A stretch of DNA of 64,000 nucleotides from CAIYRG01 sp964446945 (GTDB taxonomy: Bacteria; Pseudomonadota; Alphaproteobacteria; Micropepsales; Micropepsaceae): positions 110,723 to 174,722 of the forward strand of contig CAYUQO010000010.1 of NCBI GenBank assembly GCA_964446945.1, read 5' to 3'. Position numbers and translations under genes: made by a program. This document shows positions 34,948 to 43,805 of this stretch, piece by piece; the stretch's first letter is position 1; every line of letters starts with the position of its first letter. Below the pieces are notes generated by a model, which had not been told where the DNA came from, searched no databases, and was given only the letters and a program-made list of their open reading frames with translations.

Positions 34948-36341
34948 GGTTGTCGCGTAAAGTCACTATTGCTCTGCTGCTCGCCGGGGCGACCGTATTG
35001 TCCGGCTGTGACACCTACAACGCCGTGGCGGACTTCTTCGCCCTCGGGACAAAGAAAACCAAAATCCAGGGCGAGCGGATTTCGATTATCGCTTCGGATG
35101 CGGAGTTGACCGCCGACCCGCAACTGGCCTCGTCGAAAATGGACCTTCCGCCGCCGCGGAAAAATGCCGATTGGCCCGAGCCCGGCGGCACGCCGGACAA
35201 TGTCATGGGCAACCTCATGGCGGACGGCCCGCTGGAGCAATTGTGGAGCGCCTCCGCAGGCAAGGGTACCGATTCTGATTCCCGCCTGACCGCGCCGCCA
35301 ATCGTCGCCGATGGCATGGTCTATGTCCTCGATGCGGACACCCATGTGTATGCGTTCGACGCGAAGACCGGAAAACCGGCGTGGGACAAAAATCTCGCGC
35401 CCGATCTCAGGGTCGGTCCATCATCCTTTTTTGGACTCATCGGGCCCGATAAGGTCGATCCGGCCAAAGGCTTTGGCGGCGGGCTCGCTTATGACGGCGG
35501 CAAGCTGATTGCCGCCACCGGCTTCGCCAATGTGATCGCACTCGATGCGCATACCGGTAAGCAATTGTGGAAAGTCGATACCACGGTGCCGGTGCACTCG
35601 GCTCCGGTTGTCGTGGACGGACGAGTTTACGTCGTCACCCAGGAGAACGAGACGCAGGCGCTGGATGCGTCCGACGGGCACCAATTGTGGTCGCATCACG
35701 GCACGGTCGAAAGCGCCGGCGTTTTGTCGAGCGCGAGTGTCGGCGTGTCCGGCGACACCGTCGTCGTTCCGTACAGCTCGGGCGAACTATTTGCGCTGCG
35801 GGCCGAAAACGGCACACCCGCCTGGAATGATACGCTTACCCGCAACGGCAATGTCACATCGCTGACCATCATCAACGACATTGCCGGGCGCCCGGTGATT
35901 GACCGCAATCTGGTCTTTGCCATCAGCCATTCCGGAACCTTGGCGGCGATCAATTTCCGCTCGGGCTCGCGCGCATGGACGCGCAATATTGCGGGAATTC
36001 AGACTCCGTTGGTTGCGGGCGAATATGTGTTTGTGGTTTCGACGGACGGACAGGTGGTTTGCCTTAATCGCGCCGACGGCCGTGTACGCTGGACCGCATC
36101 GCTGCCGGCGTTCGAGGATCCGGTCGGCAAGCGCGGGCCGATCGTCTGGGCGGGCCCCTTGCTCGTTTCGAACTTCCTCGTCCTCGTATCAAACAATGGC
36201 AAAGCGGAGTTGCTGTCGCCCTATACGGGAGCAAAACTCGGCGAGACCGCGATACCGGACGGCACTTTCATTCCGCCTGTCGTCGCCAATGGAATCATGT
36301 ATGTGCTAACCAACGACGCGCAGCTGGTTGCGTTGCGGTAG
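34944..36341 (+). CDS. bamB: Outer-membrane assembly lipoprotein BamB
   Basis: This 465-residue lipoprotein (lipobox LSGC) carries an eight-bladed propeller with repeated DAxTGKxxW motifs (DAKTGKPAWD, DAHTGKQLWK, RSGSRAWTR). In the BAM complex it helps insert beta-barrel proteins. About 75 residues between the lipid anchor and the first blade are less conserved. The GTG start overlaps the preceding TPR gene. It is longer than E. coli BamB, as is usual in alphaproteobacteria. A family B repeat separates it from der. Confidence 0.93.
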   Translation: MRLSRKVTIALLLAGATVLSGCDTYNAVADFFALGTKKTKIQGERISIIASDAELTADPQLASSKMDLPPPRKNADWPEPGGTPDNVMGNLMADGPLEQLWSASAGKGTDSDSRLTAPPIVADGMVYVLDADTHVYAFDAKTGKPAWDKNLAPDLRVGPSSFFGLIGPDKVDPAKGFGGGLAYDGGKLIAATGFANVIALDAHTGKQLWKVDTTVPVHSAPVVVDGRVYVVTQENETQALDASDGHQLWSHHGTVESAGVLSSASVGVSGDTVVVPYSSGELFALRAENGTPAWNDTLTRNGNVTSLTIINDIAGRPVIDRNLVFAISHSGTLAAINFRSGSRAWTRNIAGIQTPLVAGEYVFVVSTDGQVVCLNRADGRVRWTASLPAFEDPVGKRGPIVWAGPLLVSNFLVLVSNNGKAELLSPYTGAKLGETAIPDGTFIPPVVANGIMYVLTNDAQLVALR

Positions 36342-36355
36342 CACACACGACACAG

Positions 36356-36443
36356 CCCTCGCCCGGCGCGCGCTCGCTACGCTCGCTGTCCCCACCCCCA
36401 ACGCGCTTCGCGCGTTGGACCCTCCCTCAAGGGGAGGGTAGGA
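36356..36443. repeat. Dispersed palindromic repeat, family B (copy 4)
   Basis: CGCGCTCGCTACGCTCGC and AACGCGCTTCGCGCGTT hairpins are followed by the terminal CCTCCC-CTCAAG-GGGAGG hairpin. It begins 14 bases after the bamB stop and ends 18 bases before der. Confidence 0.8.
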
Positions 36444-36461
36444 AAGCACGGATGAATCGCG

Positions 36462-37805
36462 ATGCCGCTGACCGTGGCGATAGTCGGACGTCCCAATGTG
36501 GGGAAGTCGACTTTGTTCAACCGGCTGTCGGGCACACGGCGCGCGATCGTCGATGACACGCCCGGAGTAACCCGCGACCGCAGCATCGCCGAAAGCGATT
36601 TTGCCGGAATTCCCCTGCGCCTGATTGATACCGCGGGATTTGACAAGGGCGCGCCCGGCAGTCTCACCGCGCGCATGCTGGCGCAAACCGAAGCAGCGAT
36701 TTCGGACAGCGATGTGTGCCTGTTCGTGATCGATGCACGGGCGGGACTTACGGCTGGCGACGAACTGGTTGCAGGCGCGCTGCGCAAGAGTGGCAAGCCC
36801 GTCCTGCTGATCGCGAACAAGGCAGAAAGTGCAGCCGCCGCCGAGGCGAATATCCTGGAGGCATCGTCGCTCGGGCTGGGTGATGCGATTGCAATGTCCG
36901 CCGAGCACGGAATTGGCCTCGGTGATCTGCACGAGGCGCTTGCCCCGTTCGCGGAACAAGCCGCGGAACCTGCGCCGGAAAGCGTCGACGACGAAACAAA
37001 ACCGCTGCGGCTCGCCATTGTGGGCCGGCCGAATGTCGGCAAATCAAGTCTCTTAAACCGGCTGGTCGGTAGCGAGCGTTCGCTCACGGGCCCCGAAGCC
37101 GGCATCACGCGTGACGCCGTGTTGGCAGAATTGACGTTTGATGGCCGCGAAATCCTGCTGCACGACACCGCTGGATTGCGCAAGAAATCCCATGTGGTTG
37201 AGAAGCTCGAAAAGCTCTCAACCGGATCCACGCTCAATGCGATCCGATTCGCCGATTGCGTCATTCTCGTGCTCGACTCGCTGCACGCGCTCGAGAAGCA
37301 GGACCTGACGATTGCCGATTTGATCGCGCAGGAGGGCCGATCTCTCGTCGTCGCCGCCAACAAATGGGACCTTGTCGAGCACCGCCCGGCAGCGATGGCG
37401 GAGTTGCGCGAGAAGACCGATCGGTTATTGCCGCAAATTGCCGGCGCGCCGATCGTCGGATTGTCGGCGCTCACCGGCGAAGGCGTGGACCGCTTGCTGC
37501 CTGCGGTTTTCGAAGCCGACCGGATCTGGAATGAACGTGTCCCGACGGCGCTGCTGAACCGTTTTCTGGAGTCCGCCCTCGCCCGCCATCCGCCGCCGGC
37601 GATCAGGGGCCGGCGCATTCGCATCCGCTATATGCTTCAGGCGAAAGCCCGTCCTCCAACTTTCGTTCTGTTCGGCAATCAGCTCAGTGCGCTGCCAGAT
37701 TCGTACCTGCGCTATCTGGTGAACGGTTTGCGCTCGGCATTCGGCATGACCGGAACGCCAATCCGCCTGAACCTGCGCGCGACAAAAAACCCCTACGCGA
37801 AATAA
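36462..37805 (+). CDS. der: Ribosome-assembly GTPase Der (EngA)
   Basis: This 447-residue tandem-GTPase matures the 50S subunit. Two complete G domains are visible: GRPNVGKSTLFNR near residue 9 and GRPNVGKSSLLNR near residue 188. Each has a DTAG box (RLIDTAGFDKG, LLHDTAGLRKK) and an NKxD motif (variant ANKAES in the first, ANKWDL in the second). A C-terminal KH-like domain ends in LRATKNPY. The first domain's NKAE instead of NKAD occurs in this family. Confidence 0.97.
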   Translation: MPLTVAIVGRPNVGKSTLFNRLSGTRRAIVDDTPGVTRDRSIAESDFAGIPLRLIDTAGFDKGAPGSLTARMLAQTEAAISDSDVCLFVIDARAGLTAGDELVAGALRKSGKPVLLIANKAESAAAAEANILEASSLGLGDAIAMSAEHGIGLGDLHEALAPFAEQAAEPAPESVDDETKPLRLAIVGRPNVGKSSLLNRLVGSERSLTGPEAGITRDAVLAELTFDGREILLHDTAGLRKKSHVVEKLEKLSTGSTLNAIRFADCVILVLDSLHALEKQDLTIADLIAQEGRSLVVAANKWDLVEHRPAAMAELREKTDRLLPQIAGAPIVGLSALTGEGVDRLLPAVFEADRIWNERVPTALLNRFLESALARHPPPAIRGRRIRIRYMLQAKARPPTFVLFGNQLSALPDSYLRYLVNGLRSAFGMTGTPIRLNLRATKNPYAK

Positions 37806-37806
37806 A

Positions 37807-37916
37807 ATAGATTTCACGCGGAGACGCGGAGCTCGCGGAGCGTGACGCGACTTGGCTTCTCCGGAGAAAAAGTCACCAGTATCTCTGTGGTCTCCGCGAC
37901 TCCGCGTGAGATCTAT
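37807..37916. repeat. Dispersed palindromic repeat, family A (copy 2)
   Basis: ATAGATTTCACGCGGAG on the left pairs with CTCCGCGTGAGATCTAT on the right. The interior segment CACCAGTATCTCTGTGG recurs inverted in the copy at 9030. It fills the gap between convergent der and the SDR gene, and its right end contains the SDR stop codon. Confidence 0.85.
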
Positions 37917-38617
37917 TTGCGGAAGCTGATGAGTTCGGCGTTGCGCGTGCAGTCCGGCGACAGCAATTCGACGATCAGCGGCGCCATGTCTTCGGGTGTG
38001 GGCAGCGTCAGAGGATCTTCACCGGGAAATGCCTCAGCCCGCATCGCTGTTCGTGTCGGTCCGGGATTGAGAGCATTGGCGCGAACATTGGTGCCGTTGC
38101 ATTCTGCGGCATAGGTGAAAGTCAGCACTTCGAGCGCAGCCTTGGTGATGGCATAACCGCCCCAGTAAGCGCGGTTGAAATGTGCGGCGCCCGAACTCAC
38201 GAACAGCACACGGCCGGCGTCGGATTTCCGCAGGAGCGGATCAAGAGCGCGCAGCAATCGCCAATTGGCGGTGAGATTGATCGCGATCAGTTCATCCCAG
38301 GCGCGCGGATTCATGTGCGTGAGCGGCGTGATGGGACCAAGAATTCCGGCATTGCCAAACAGCCCGTCGAGTTTTCCCCAGCGTTCGAAAAGCGCGGCAG
38401 GTATGCGGTCGATGCCGGCGAAATCCTTGAGGTCCAGCGGAACCAGGCTTGCAGTCCCACCCGCCTGTTTGATTTCGTCGTCCAACTGTTCGAGCGCGTC
38501 GATCTTGCGTGCAATCGCGACCACATGCGCCCCGGCTTTGGCGAGCGCCAGCGCCGCGGCACGGCCGATGCCGCGCGACCCTCCGGTCACGACGACGACG
38601 CGACCGGATAAAGTCAC
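37913..38617 (-). CDS. Short-chain dehydrogenase/reductase (YciK-like)
   Basis: This 234-residue classical SDR has the cofactor motif TGGSRGIGR, FGNAGILGP, the catalytic Ser in LFVSSGAAH, and YAITK (Tyr-Lys). The substrate is unknown. The gene resembles YciK-type oxidoreductases and sits downstream of purF, a common alphaproteobacterial neighbourhood. It starts at GTG 38617, overlapping the purF stop by four bases (GTGA), so the two are co-transcribed. Confidence 0.9.
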   Translation of the reverse strand: MTLSGRVVVVTGGSRGIGRAAALALAKAGAHVVAIARKIDALEQLDDEIKQAGGTASLVPLDLKDFAGIDRIPAALFERWGKLDGLFGNAGILGPITPLTHMNPRAWDELIAINLTANWRLLRALDPLLRKSDAGRVLFVSSGAAHFNRAYWGGYAITKAALEVLTFTYAAECNGTNVRANALNPGPTRTAMRAEAFPGEDPLTLPTPEDMAPLIVELLSPDCTRNAELISFRK

Positions 38618-40050
38618 GCAGGTTCCATCAACAGGGACAATTGGCGGCGCTGTTCATGCGCATCCGCCGGCTCGATCGGATAGTCGCCGGAGAAGCACGC
38701 ATCGCAAAATTGCGGCGTGCCGGTATCGCGGGTCGCCGCGCCGGTCGCTCGGTACAGTCCATCGATCGAAATGAACGCGAGCGAATCGGCGCGAATGAAT
38801 TCGCGCATGCCTTCGAGATCGAGTTTGTGCGCGAGCAGATCGTTCTGGTTCGGCGTGTCCACGCCGTAGAAGCAGGAATGGGTTGTGGGCGGACTCGCGA
38901 TGCGGAAATGCACCTCGGCTGCTCCCGCATCGCGCACCATTTCCACGATCTTCTTCGACGTCGTACCGCGCACGATGGAATCATCGACCAGGACAATTCG
39001 CTTGCCCTTCAGCTTTTCACGGTTGGCATTGTGCTTCAGCTTGACGCCGAGATGGCGAATGCGATCCGACGGCTCAATGAATGTCCGGCCGACATAGTGA
39101 TTGCGGATGATGCCGAGTTCGAACGGAATGCCGGATGCCGCCGCATAGCCCAGCGCTGCGGGCAGACCGGAGTCGGGGACTGGAATGACCATATCGGCGG
39201 CCGCCGGTGCTTCACGGGCGAGTTCCATGCCGATGTGTTTGCGCACTTCGTAGACATTCCTGCCTTCGACGACCGAGTCGGGCCGCGCGAAATAGACATA
39301 TTCGAAAATGCAGAAGCGCCGCCGCCGTGGCGGGAACGGGCGCAGCGATTCGATTCCGTCTTTGGTGATGACGACCATCTCGCCCGGTTCGACATCGCGG
39401 ACGAATTCCGCGCCGATGATGTCGAGCGCGCAGGTCTCTGAGGCAAAAATCCAGGCATTGTCCAACCGGCCAAGGACGAGCGGACGAACGCCATAGGCGT
39501 CGCGCACGCCAATCATTTTTTTCGAGGTCAGCGCGACCAGCGAGTAGGCGCCTTCGACGCGCTTCAGCGCATCGATCAGCTTCTCGACAATCAGCTCGTA
39601 ATGGCTTCTGGCGACCAGATGAATGATCGCTTCGGTATCGGATGTGGACTGGAAGATCGCCCCTTCGCGCACGAGATCGCGGCGCAGCATGTGCGCATTG
39701 GTGAGATTGCCGTTGTGCGCCAGCGCGAGGCCGCCTCCCGTGAGGTCGGCGAACATCGGCTGAATGTTGCGCCCGCTGGACCCGCCGGTCGTAGAATAGC
39801 GCACATGTCCGATGGCATAGGCACCGCGCAGGTTTTCGGTATGGCCATGCTTGCCGAACACATCGCCGACCAGGCCCTGGTGACGTTCCGACATGAACTG
39901 CCGGCCGTCGAAACTCACAATGCCTGCGGCTTCCTGACCACGATGCTGCAGCGCGTGCAGGCCCAATGCGGTCAGGGCGGCGGCATCGTCATGGCCGTAC
40001 ACGCCGAAGACTCCACATTCCTCATGCAGCTTGTCATCGGCTGTGATCAT
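38614..40050 (-). CDS. purF: Amidophosphoribosyltransferase
   Basis: This 478-residue enzyme starts purine synthesis by transferring glutamine-derived ammonia to PRPP. The N-terminal EECGVFGVYG carries the nucleophilic cysteine that is exposed after removal of a short propeptide. HALQHRGQEAAG, SDTEAIIHL and the PRPP-binding VLVDDSIVRGTTSKK follow. I use ATG 40050 (MITADDKLHEECG); the open frame upstream overlaps cvpA and is not conserved. It belongs to a cvpA-purF-SDR run. Confidence 0.96.
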   Translation of the reverse strand: MITADDKLHEECGVFGVYGHDDAAALTALGLHALQHRGQEAAGIVSFDGRQFMSERHQGLVGDVFGKHGHTENLRGAYAIGHVRYSTTGGSSGRNIQPMFADLTGGGLALAHNGNLTNAHMLRRDLVREGAIFQSTSDTEAIIHLVARSHYELIVEKLIDALKRVEGAYSLVALTSKKMIGVRDAYGVRPLVLGRLDNAWIFASETCALDIIGAEFVRDVEPGEMVVITKDGIESLRPFPPRRRRFCIFEYVYFARPDSVVEGRNVYEVRKHIGMELAREAPAAADMVIPVPDSGLPAALGYAAASGIPFELGIIRNHYVGRTFIEPSDRIRHLGVKLKHNANREKLKGKRIVLVDDSIVRGTTSKKIVEMVRDAGAAEVHFRIASPPTTHSCFYGVDTPNQNDLLAHKLDLEGMREFIRADSLAFISIDGLYRATGAATRDTGTPQFCDACFSGDYPIEPADAHEQRRQLSLLMEPA

Positions 40051-40072
40051 CGGATTCGCTTCATTGCCCCGT

Positions 40073-40621
40073 TCAAGTGTGTAGCGTGTGCTGGCGCGCT
40101 CCGGAAGAGGCGGTATTACCCGCTTTGCGGCCGTTCTGCCCGGGCATGAGGGTGCGCAACACGTCACTGGTGTCGCGAATCACCGGGTACAGACGCGATT
40201 TTACCAGCATGTCGGGGTGGTTCCGCGCGGGAACAAGGGAGGCGAAGGCCAGATAAGCAAGGCTGATGATCACGAGACCGCGTCCGGCGCCAAAAACAAA
40301 ACCCAGCGCGCGATCCATCGTGCCGATATGCGATTTCCGCACCGCCTGGGCCAGCCGCGCTGTCGCCAGCGAAAGCGGAATGAATATGACCAGAAACAAG
40401 CCAAGTGCGACGACGACCCATTGCAGCCAGGTAGCCGAAATATAGGGGCCCACGTAAGGCAGAACGAGTGGCGAAAGCCGCAGCGAGGCATAACCGGCGA
40501 TCAGCCAGTCCACAATGGAGAAGGTTTCCTGAACCAATCCGCGGAACATCGCAAATAGCGCGGAAATCAGGATGATCGCAATCGCCACATAGTCCACAGG
40601 GGTCAGGGACAGGTGCGCCAT
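40073..40621 (-). CDS. cvpA: CvpA family membrane protein
   Basis: This 182-residue protein has four predicted membrane helices (AIAIILISALFAMF, WLIAGYASLRLSPLVL, LQWVVVALGLFLVIF, GRGLVIISLAYLAF) and the conserved DRALGFVFGAGRGLV motif. CvpA is required for colicin V production in E. coli and is linked to envelope homeostasis. Its position before purF is conserved across proteobacteria. Confidence 0.93.
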   Translation of the reverse strand: MAHLSLTPVDYVAIAIILISALFAMFRGLVQETFSIVDWLIAGYASLRLSPLVLPYVGPYISATWLQWVVVALGLFLVIFIPLSLATARLAQAVRKSHIGTMDRALGFVFGAGRGLVIISLAYLAFASLVPARNHPDMLVKSRLYPVIRDTSDVLRTLMPGQNGRKAGNTASSGARQHTLHT

Positions 40622-40679
40622 GATTCGTTTACTCCGCTACGCCAGTTTACCATGCCTGCCTCGCCCCTGTGGTCACGGT

Positions 40680-42041
40680 TCAGGCATTTGCCAACAGGTT
40701 GGCGAGATGCGCGACGTTGCGAACTTGAGTCACTTCCAAAGGCACGGGTGAAATCCTCGCAGCCGCAGGCAATAGGGCCCGGCTAAAGCCGAGCTTTGCG
40801 GCTTCTCTAAGACGCGCATCGGCGAATGGCGCCGGACGAATGTCGCCGGACAGGGCAATTTCTCCGAAAATCACGCAGTCCTTCGGCAGTGGACGGCCGG
40901 TAAATGCGGAGATCAAGGCTGCGGCGGCGGCCAGATCGGCTGCCGGCTCGGCGATTTTCAGGCCGCCCGCGACGTTGAGGTAAACATCGGAAGCGGAAAT
41001 TCCAACGCCGCCGCGGGCTTCCAGCACGGCCAAAACCATGGCGAGGCGACCCGGATCCCATCCTACTACGGCGCGGCGCGCAGTGCCGTAACCGGTGGCT
41101 GCGGCAAGTGCCTGCACTTCGCACAGCAAAGGCCGAGTCCCCTCCATGCCGGCGAAAACCGCGGCACCTGCGGATGTGGCGGAGCGATCGCCGAGGAACA
41201 GTGCCGAAGGATTCGGCACCTCCGCCAGACCGGCGCCGGTCATTTCGAACACGCCGATTTCGTCCGTCGCACCAAAGCGGTTCTTCACCGCGCGCAGGAT
41301 GCGAAACTGATGCGCCCGCTCGCCTTCAAAGTAGAGCACCGCATCGACCAGGTGCTCGACCGCCTTGGGTCCGGCGATCTGACCATCCTTGGTGACATGG
41401 CCGATCAGGATCACCGCTGCTTCCGAGGTTTTGGCGTAGCGAACGAGGTCATGCGTCGCGGTGCGGACCTGGGTGATGGTGCCGGGCGCGGCGTCCAGCG
41501 CCGAACTCCAGATGGTCTGGATCGAATCGATGATGACGATTTCGGGCGATGGTCCGGCGGAAAGGGTCGCAAGGATATCTTCGACACAAGTCGCGGCTCC
41601 GAGCTGAAGTGGAGCATCCGAAAGCCCCATTCGCGCGGCGCGCAAGCGAAGCTGCGGCAGGGCTTCTTCACCCGAAATGTAAACCGCGCGACGGCCGGAT
41701 TTCACGAAGGATGCGGAAACCTGCAGCAGCAATGTCGACTTTCCGACCCCGGGATCGCCACCGAGCAGCAACGCCGAAGAAGGAACAAGGCCGCCCCCGG
41801 TGACGCGATCGAATTCCGCTACGCCGGTGACGCGCCGCTCGGGATCGGCCGCGGTTGTGAGCAGCGTCTCGAGCGTGAACGTGCGGCCTTTGGCATTGCG
41901 GCGCGCGGAAGGTCCCGCGGGCAAGGCGCGCGCCTCTTCGGCCAGACTGTTCCATGCACCGCATTCATCGCAACGGCCCGACCATTTCGGCTGAACGGCG
42001 CCGCAGGCCTGACACATGTATCCTGGCGTTTTTGCCTTCAC
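40680..42041 (-). CDS. radA: DNA repair protein RadA
   Basis: This 453-residue RecA-like protein acts in recombination intermediate processing. A four-cysteine zinc finger (C10, C13, C24, C27, with CQACG and CDECG) precedes Walker A GGDPGVGKSTLL, the RadA-specific KNRFGATDE, and a C-terminal Lon-protease-like domain (FGEIALSGDIRP). The GTG at 42041 gives MKAKTPGYMCQACG. The frame is open upstream into mlaF but is not conserved there. Confidence 0.96.
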   Translation of the reverse strand: MKAKTPGYMCQACGAVQPKWSGRCDECGAWNSLAEEARALPAGPSARRNAKGRTFTLETLLTTAADPERRVTGVAEFDRVTGGGLVPSSALLLGGDPGVGKSTLLLQVSASFVKSGRRAVYISGEEALPQLRLRAARMGLSDAPLQLGAATCVEDILATLSAGPSPEIVIIDSIQTIWSSALDAAPGTITQVRTATHDLVRYAKTSEAAVILIGHVTKDGQIAGPKAVEHLVDAVLYFEGERAHQFRILRAVKNRFGATDEIGVFEMTGAGLAEVPNPSALFLGDRSATSAGAAVFAGMEGTRPLLCEVQALAAATGYGTARRAVVGWDPGRLAMVLAVLEARGGVGISASDVYLNVAGGLKIAEPAADLAAAAALISAFTGRPLPKDCVIFGEIALSGDIRPAPFADARLREAAKLGFSRALLPAAARISPVPLEVTQVRNVAHLANLLANA

Positions 42042-42045
42042 GGAA

Positions 42046-42819
42046 TCACTGCCGCACTTCCATTTTGATCGGTCCGGTAGCCGAACCATGAATGAACTGG
42101 TCGAGATAGGGATTGCCGCTGTGATCCATCTCGGCGGTGGCGCCGTCCCAGATGATCTTTCCCTTGTAGAGCATCGCGATCCGGTTGGAGATCTTGCGCG
42201 CACTGGCGATGTCATGGGTGATCGATAGCGCGGTGACGCCAAGATCGTGCACCGTGGTCGCGATCAGGTCATTGATGATGTCGGCCATGATCGGATCGAG
42301 CCCGGTGGTCGGTTCGTCGAAGAAAATGATTTCCGGATCGGCGGCAATTGCGCGCGCCAGTCCGACGCGCTTTTGCATGCCGCCGGACAGTTCCGCCGGC
42401 GACAAGTTGGCGACATCGGCTCCCAGTCCGACTTTGGCCAATTTTTCTATGGCGATTTCGCGGGCGCGCCGGCGCGACACACCGTGGCCCTGAATCAATC
42501 CGAATGCGACATTCTCCCAGACCGGCAGGCTGTCGAACAGCGCCCCTCCCTGGAACAGCATGCCGAATTTACGCAGATAAGCGTCACGGCCGCGGCCCGA
42601 AAGGCCGGTCACTTCCTGTCCTTCCACTTTGATCGACCCGGCGTCGGGTTGAAGAATTCCGAGCACGCATTTGATGGTGACGGATTTGCCGCTGCCCGAA
42701 CCGCCAAGAATCACGACCGAATCCCCGGGCTGAATGACGAGATTCACGCCGTCGAGCACGATCTTGCGCCCGAACTTTTTCCTGACGCCGCGCAATTCGA
42801 TTTTGGGAACGCCGTTCAC
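42046..42819 (-). CDS. mlaF: MlaF-type phospholipid ABC transporter ATPase
   Basis: This 257-residue ATPase has Walker A GGSGSGKSV, the Q-loop FQGGALFDSL (diagnostic of MlaF/Mkl ATPases), the signature SGGMQKRVGLARA, and Walker B FFDEPTTGLDP. It powers retrograde or anterograde phospholipid traffic together with MlaE. The membrane-permease gene mlaE is seven bases upstream. The substrate-binding MlaD protein is not encoded nearby. Confidence 0.94.
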   Translation of the reverse strand: MNGVPKIELRGVRKKFGRKIVLDGVNLVIQPGDSVVILGGSGSGKSVTIKCVLGILQPDAGSIKVEGQEVTGLSGRGRDAYLRKFGMLFQGGALFDSLPVWENVAFGLIQGHGVSRRRAREIAIEKLAKVGLGADVANLSPAELSGGMQKRVGLARAIAADPEIIFFDEPTTGLDPIMADIINDLIATTVHDLGVTALSITHDIASARKISNRIAMLYKGKIIWDGATAEMDHSGNPYLDQFIHGSATGPIKMEVRQ

Positions 42820-42826
42820 GAAAAGC

Positions 42827-43600
42827 CTATCGGGAAAAAATCAGCGACGTCATCAGATAGTTCGACGCCAGAATCAGAATCGACGCAGACACCACCGCGT
42901 TGGTAGTCGCCGCACCGACTCCCTGCGCGCCACCTTTGGAATAGAAGCCGTTGTAACAGCCCATCAGTGCAATGATGAAACCGAATACGGCCGCCTTGAT
43001 GAGACCCGACGTGACGTCGCCTTGGGTAAGGAAATTGGCGGTGTTCTTCAGGTATACCGAACCGTTGAAATTCAGGGCTTTCGTGGCGACCACGTAACCG
43101 CCGAAGACTCCGATGGAGTCTGCAATTGCAACCAGAATCGGCATGCTGATAACGCCTGCGATCAGGCGTGGCGTCACCAGATATTTGACCGGATTGGTCG
43201 ACAGCGTTGTGAGCGCGTCGATCTGTTCTGTCACCCGCATGGTGCCGAGTTCGGCCGCGATCGCCGCAGAGACGCGGCCGGCAACCATCAACCCGCCAAT
43301 GACCGGACCGAGTTCCCGGGTGATGCCGATCACCACGATCTGCGGCACAAATGATTCAGCCCCGTAGCGGCTGCCGCCGACAAAGATTTGCAGGCACAGC
43401 ACGGCTCCGGTGAAAAACGCGGTCAAGCCGACAACAGGGAGCGAGAAATAGCCGACGCGGATCATCTGCTGCAGAATGATCTTCCAGTAGATTGGCGGCC
43501 GGATGCAGTGCGAAATGCCGTCCACCATGAAGATGGCGAGCCGGCCCGCAGCGGCGAACAGCGCGAGGACAACCCGCCCGACGGCGGCAAAAATGTTCAT
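42827..43600 (-). CDS. mlaE: MlaE-type phospholipid ABC transporter permease
   Basis: This 257-residue permease of the MlaE/YrbE family has five to six helices and the family motif ELGPVIGGLMVAGRVSAAIAAELG. EQIDALTTLSTNPVKYLVTPR follows. ATG 43600 gives the standard N-terminus. No strong ribosome-binding site is visible, and an extended frame upstream carries no conserved sequence. It is paired with mlaF for lipid transport that maintains outer-membrane asymmetry. Confidence 0.94.
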   Translation of the reverse strand: MNIFAAVGRVVLALFAAAGRLAIFMVDGISHCIRPPIYWKIILQQMIRVGYFSLPVVGLTAFFTGAVLCLQIFVGGSRYGAESFVPQIVVIGITRELGPVIGGLMVAGRVSAAIAAELGTMRVTEQIDALTTLSTNPVKYLVTPRLIAGVISMPILVAIADSIGVFGGYVVATKALNFNGSVYLKNTANFLTQGDVTSGLIKAAVFGFIIALMGCYNGFYSKGGAQGVGAATTNAVVSASILILASNYLMTSLIFSR

Positions 43601-43704
43601 GGTTTCGATCAGGCGGGTGGGGCGGCTTTGCACGTTTTCCGAATCGCAAAATTGACAGGGAGTTGTCGCATTTTCGCGACCAAAACGGCAATCGCGAACC
43701 CCAG

Positions 43705-43750
43705 CGCGTTTTCCGCCGAAGTGGTTACCGGTTCGGCGCAGAAAACGCGC
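43705..43750. repeat. Palindromic element, family E
   Basis: GCGCGTTTTCCGCCGAA pairs with TTCGGCGCAGAAAACGCGC around GTGGTTACCGG. The layout, with a CGCGTTTTC arm, a GTGG-ACCGGTT centre and a GAAAACGCG arm, is like a palindrome class common between genes in Hyphomicrobiales-related bacteria. It lies between alr and mlaE. Confidence 0.65.
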
Positions 43751-43769
43751 CAATTAAAAATAACCAGGG

Positions 43770-43799
43770 CATTTTGCGACTCAAGGTAATCGCAAAATG
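43770..43799. repeat. Hairpin just downstream of alr
   Basis: CATTTTGCGA and TCGCAAAATG are complementary across a 10-base loop. It ends six bases before the alr stop codon and may act as its terminator or belong to the adjacent repeat. There is no strong T-tract. Confidence 0.5.
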
Positions 43800-43805
43800 T
43801 CCGGG

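Noticed and set aside
38509..39441. A 310-codon plus-strand frame opposite purF
   Set aside because: It mirrors purF codons and extends over the purF/SDR boundary with no ribosome-binding site or conserved motif.
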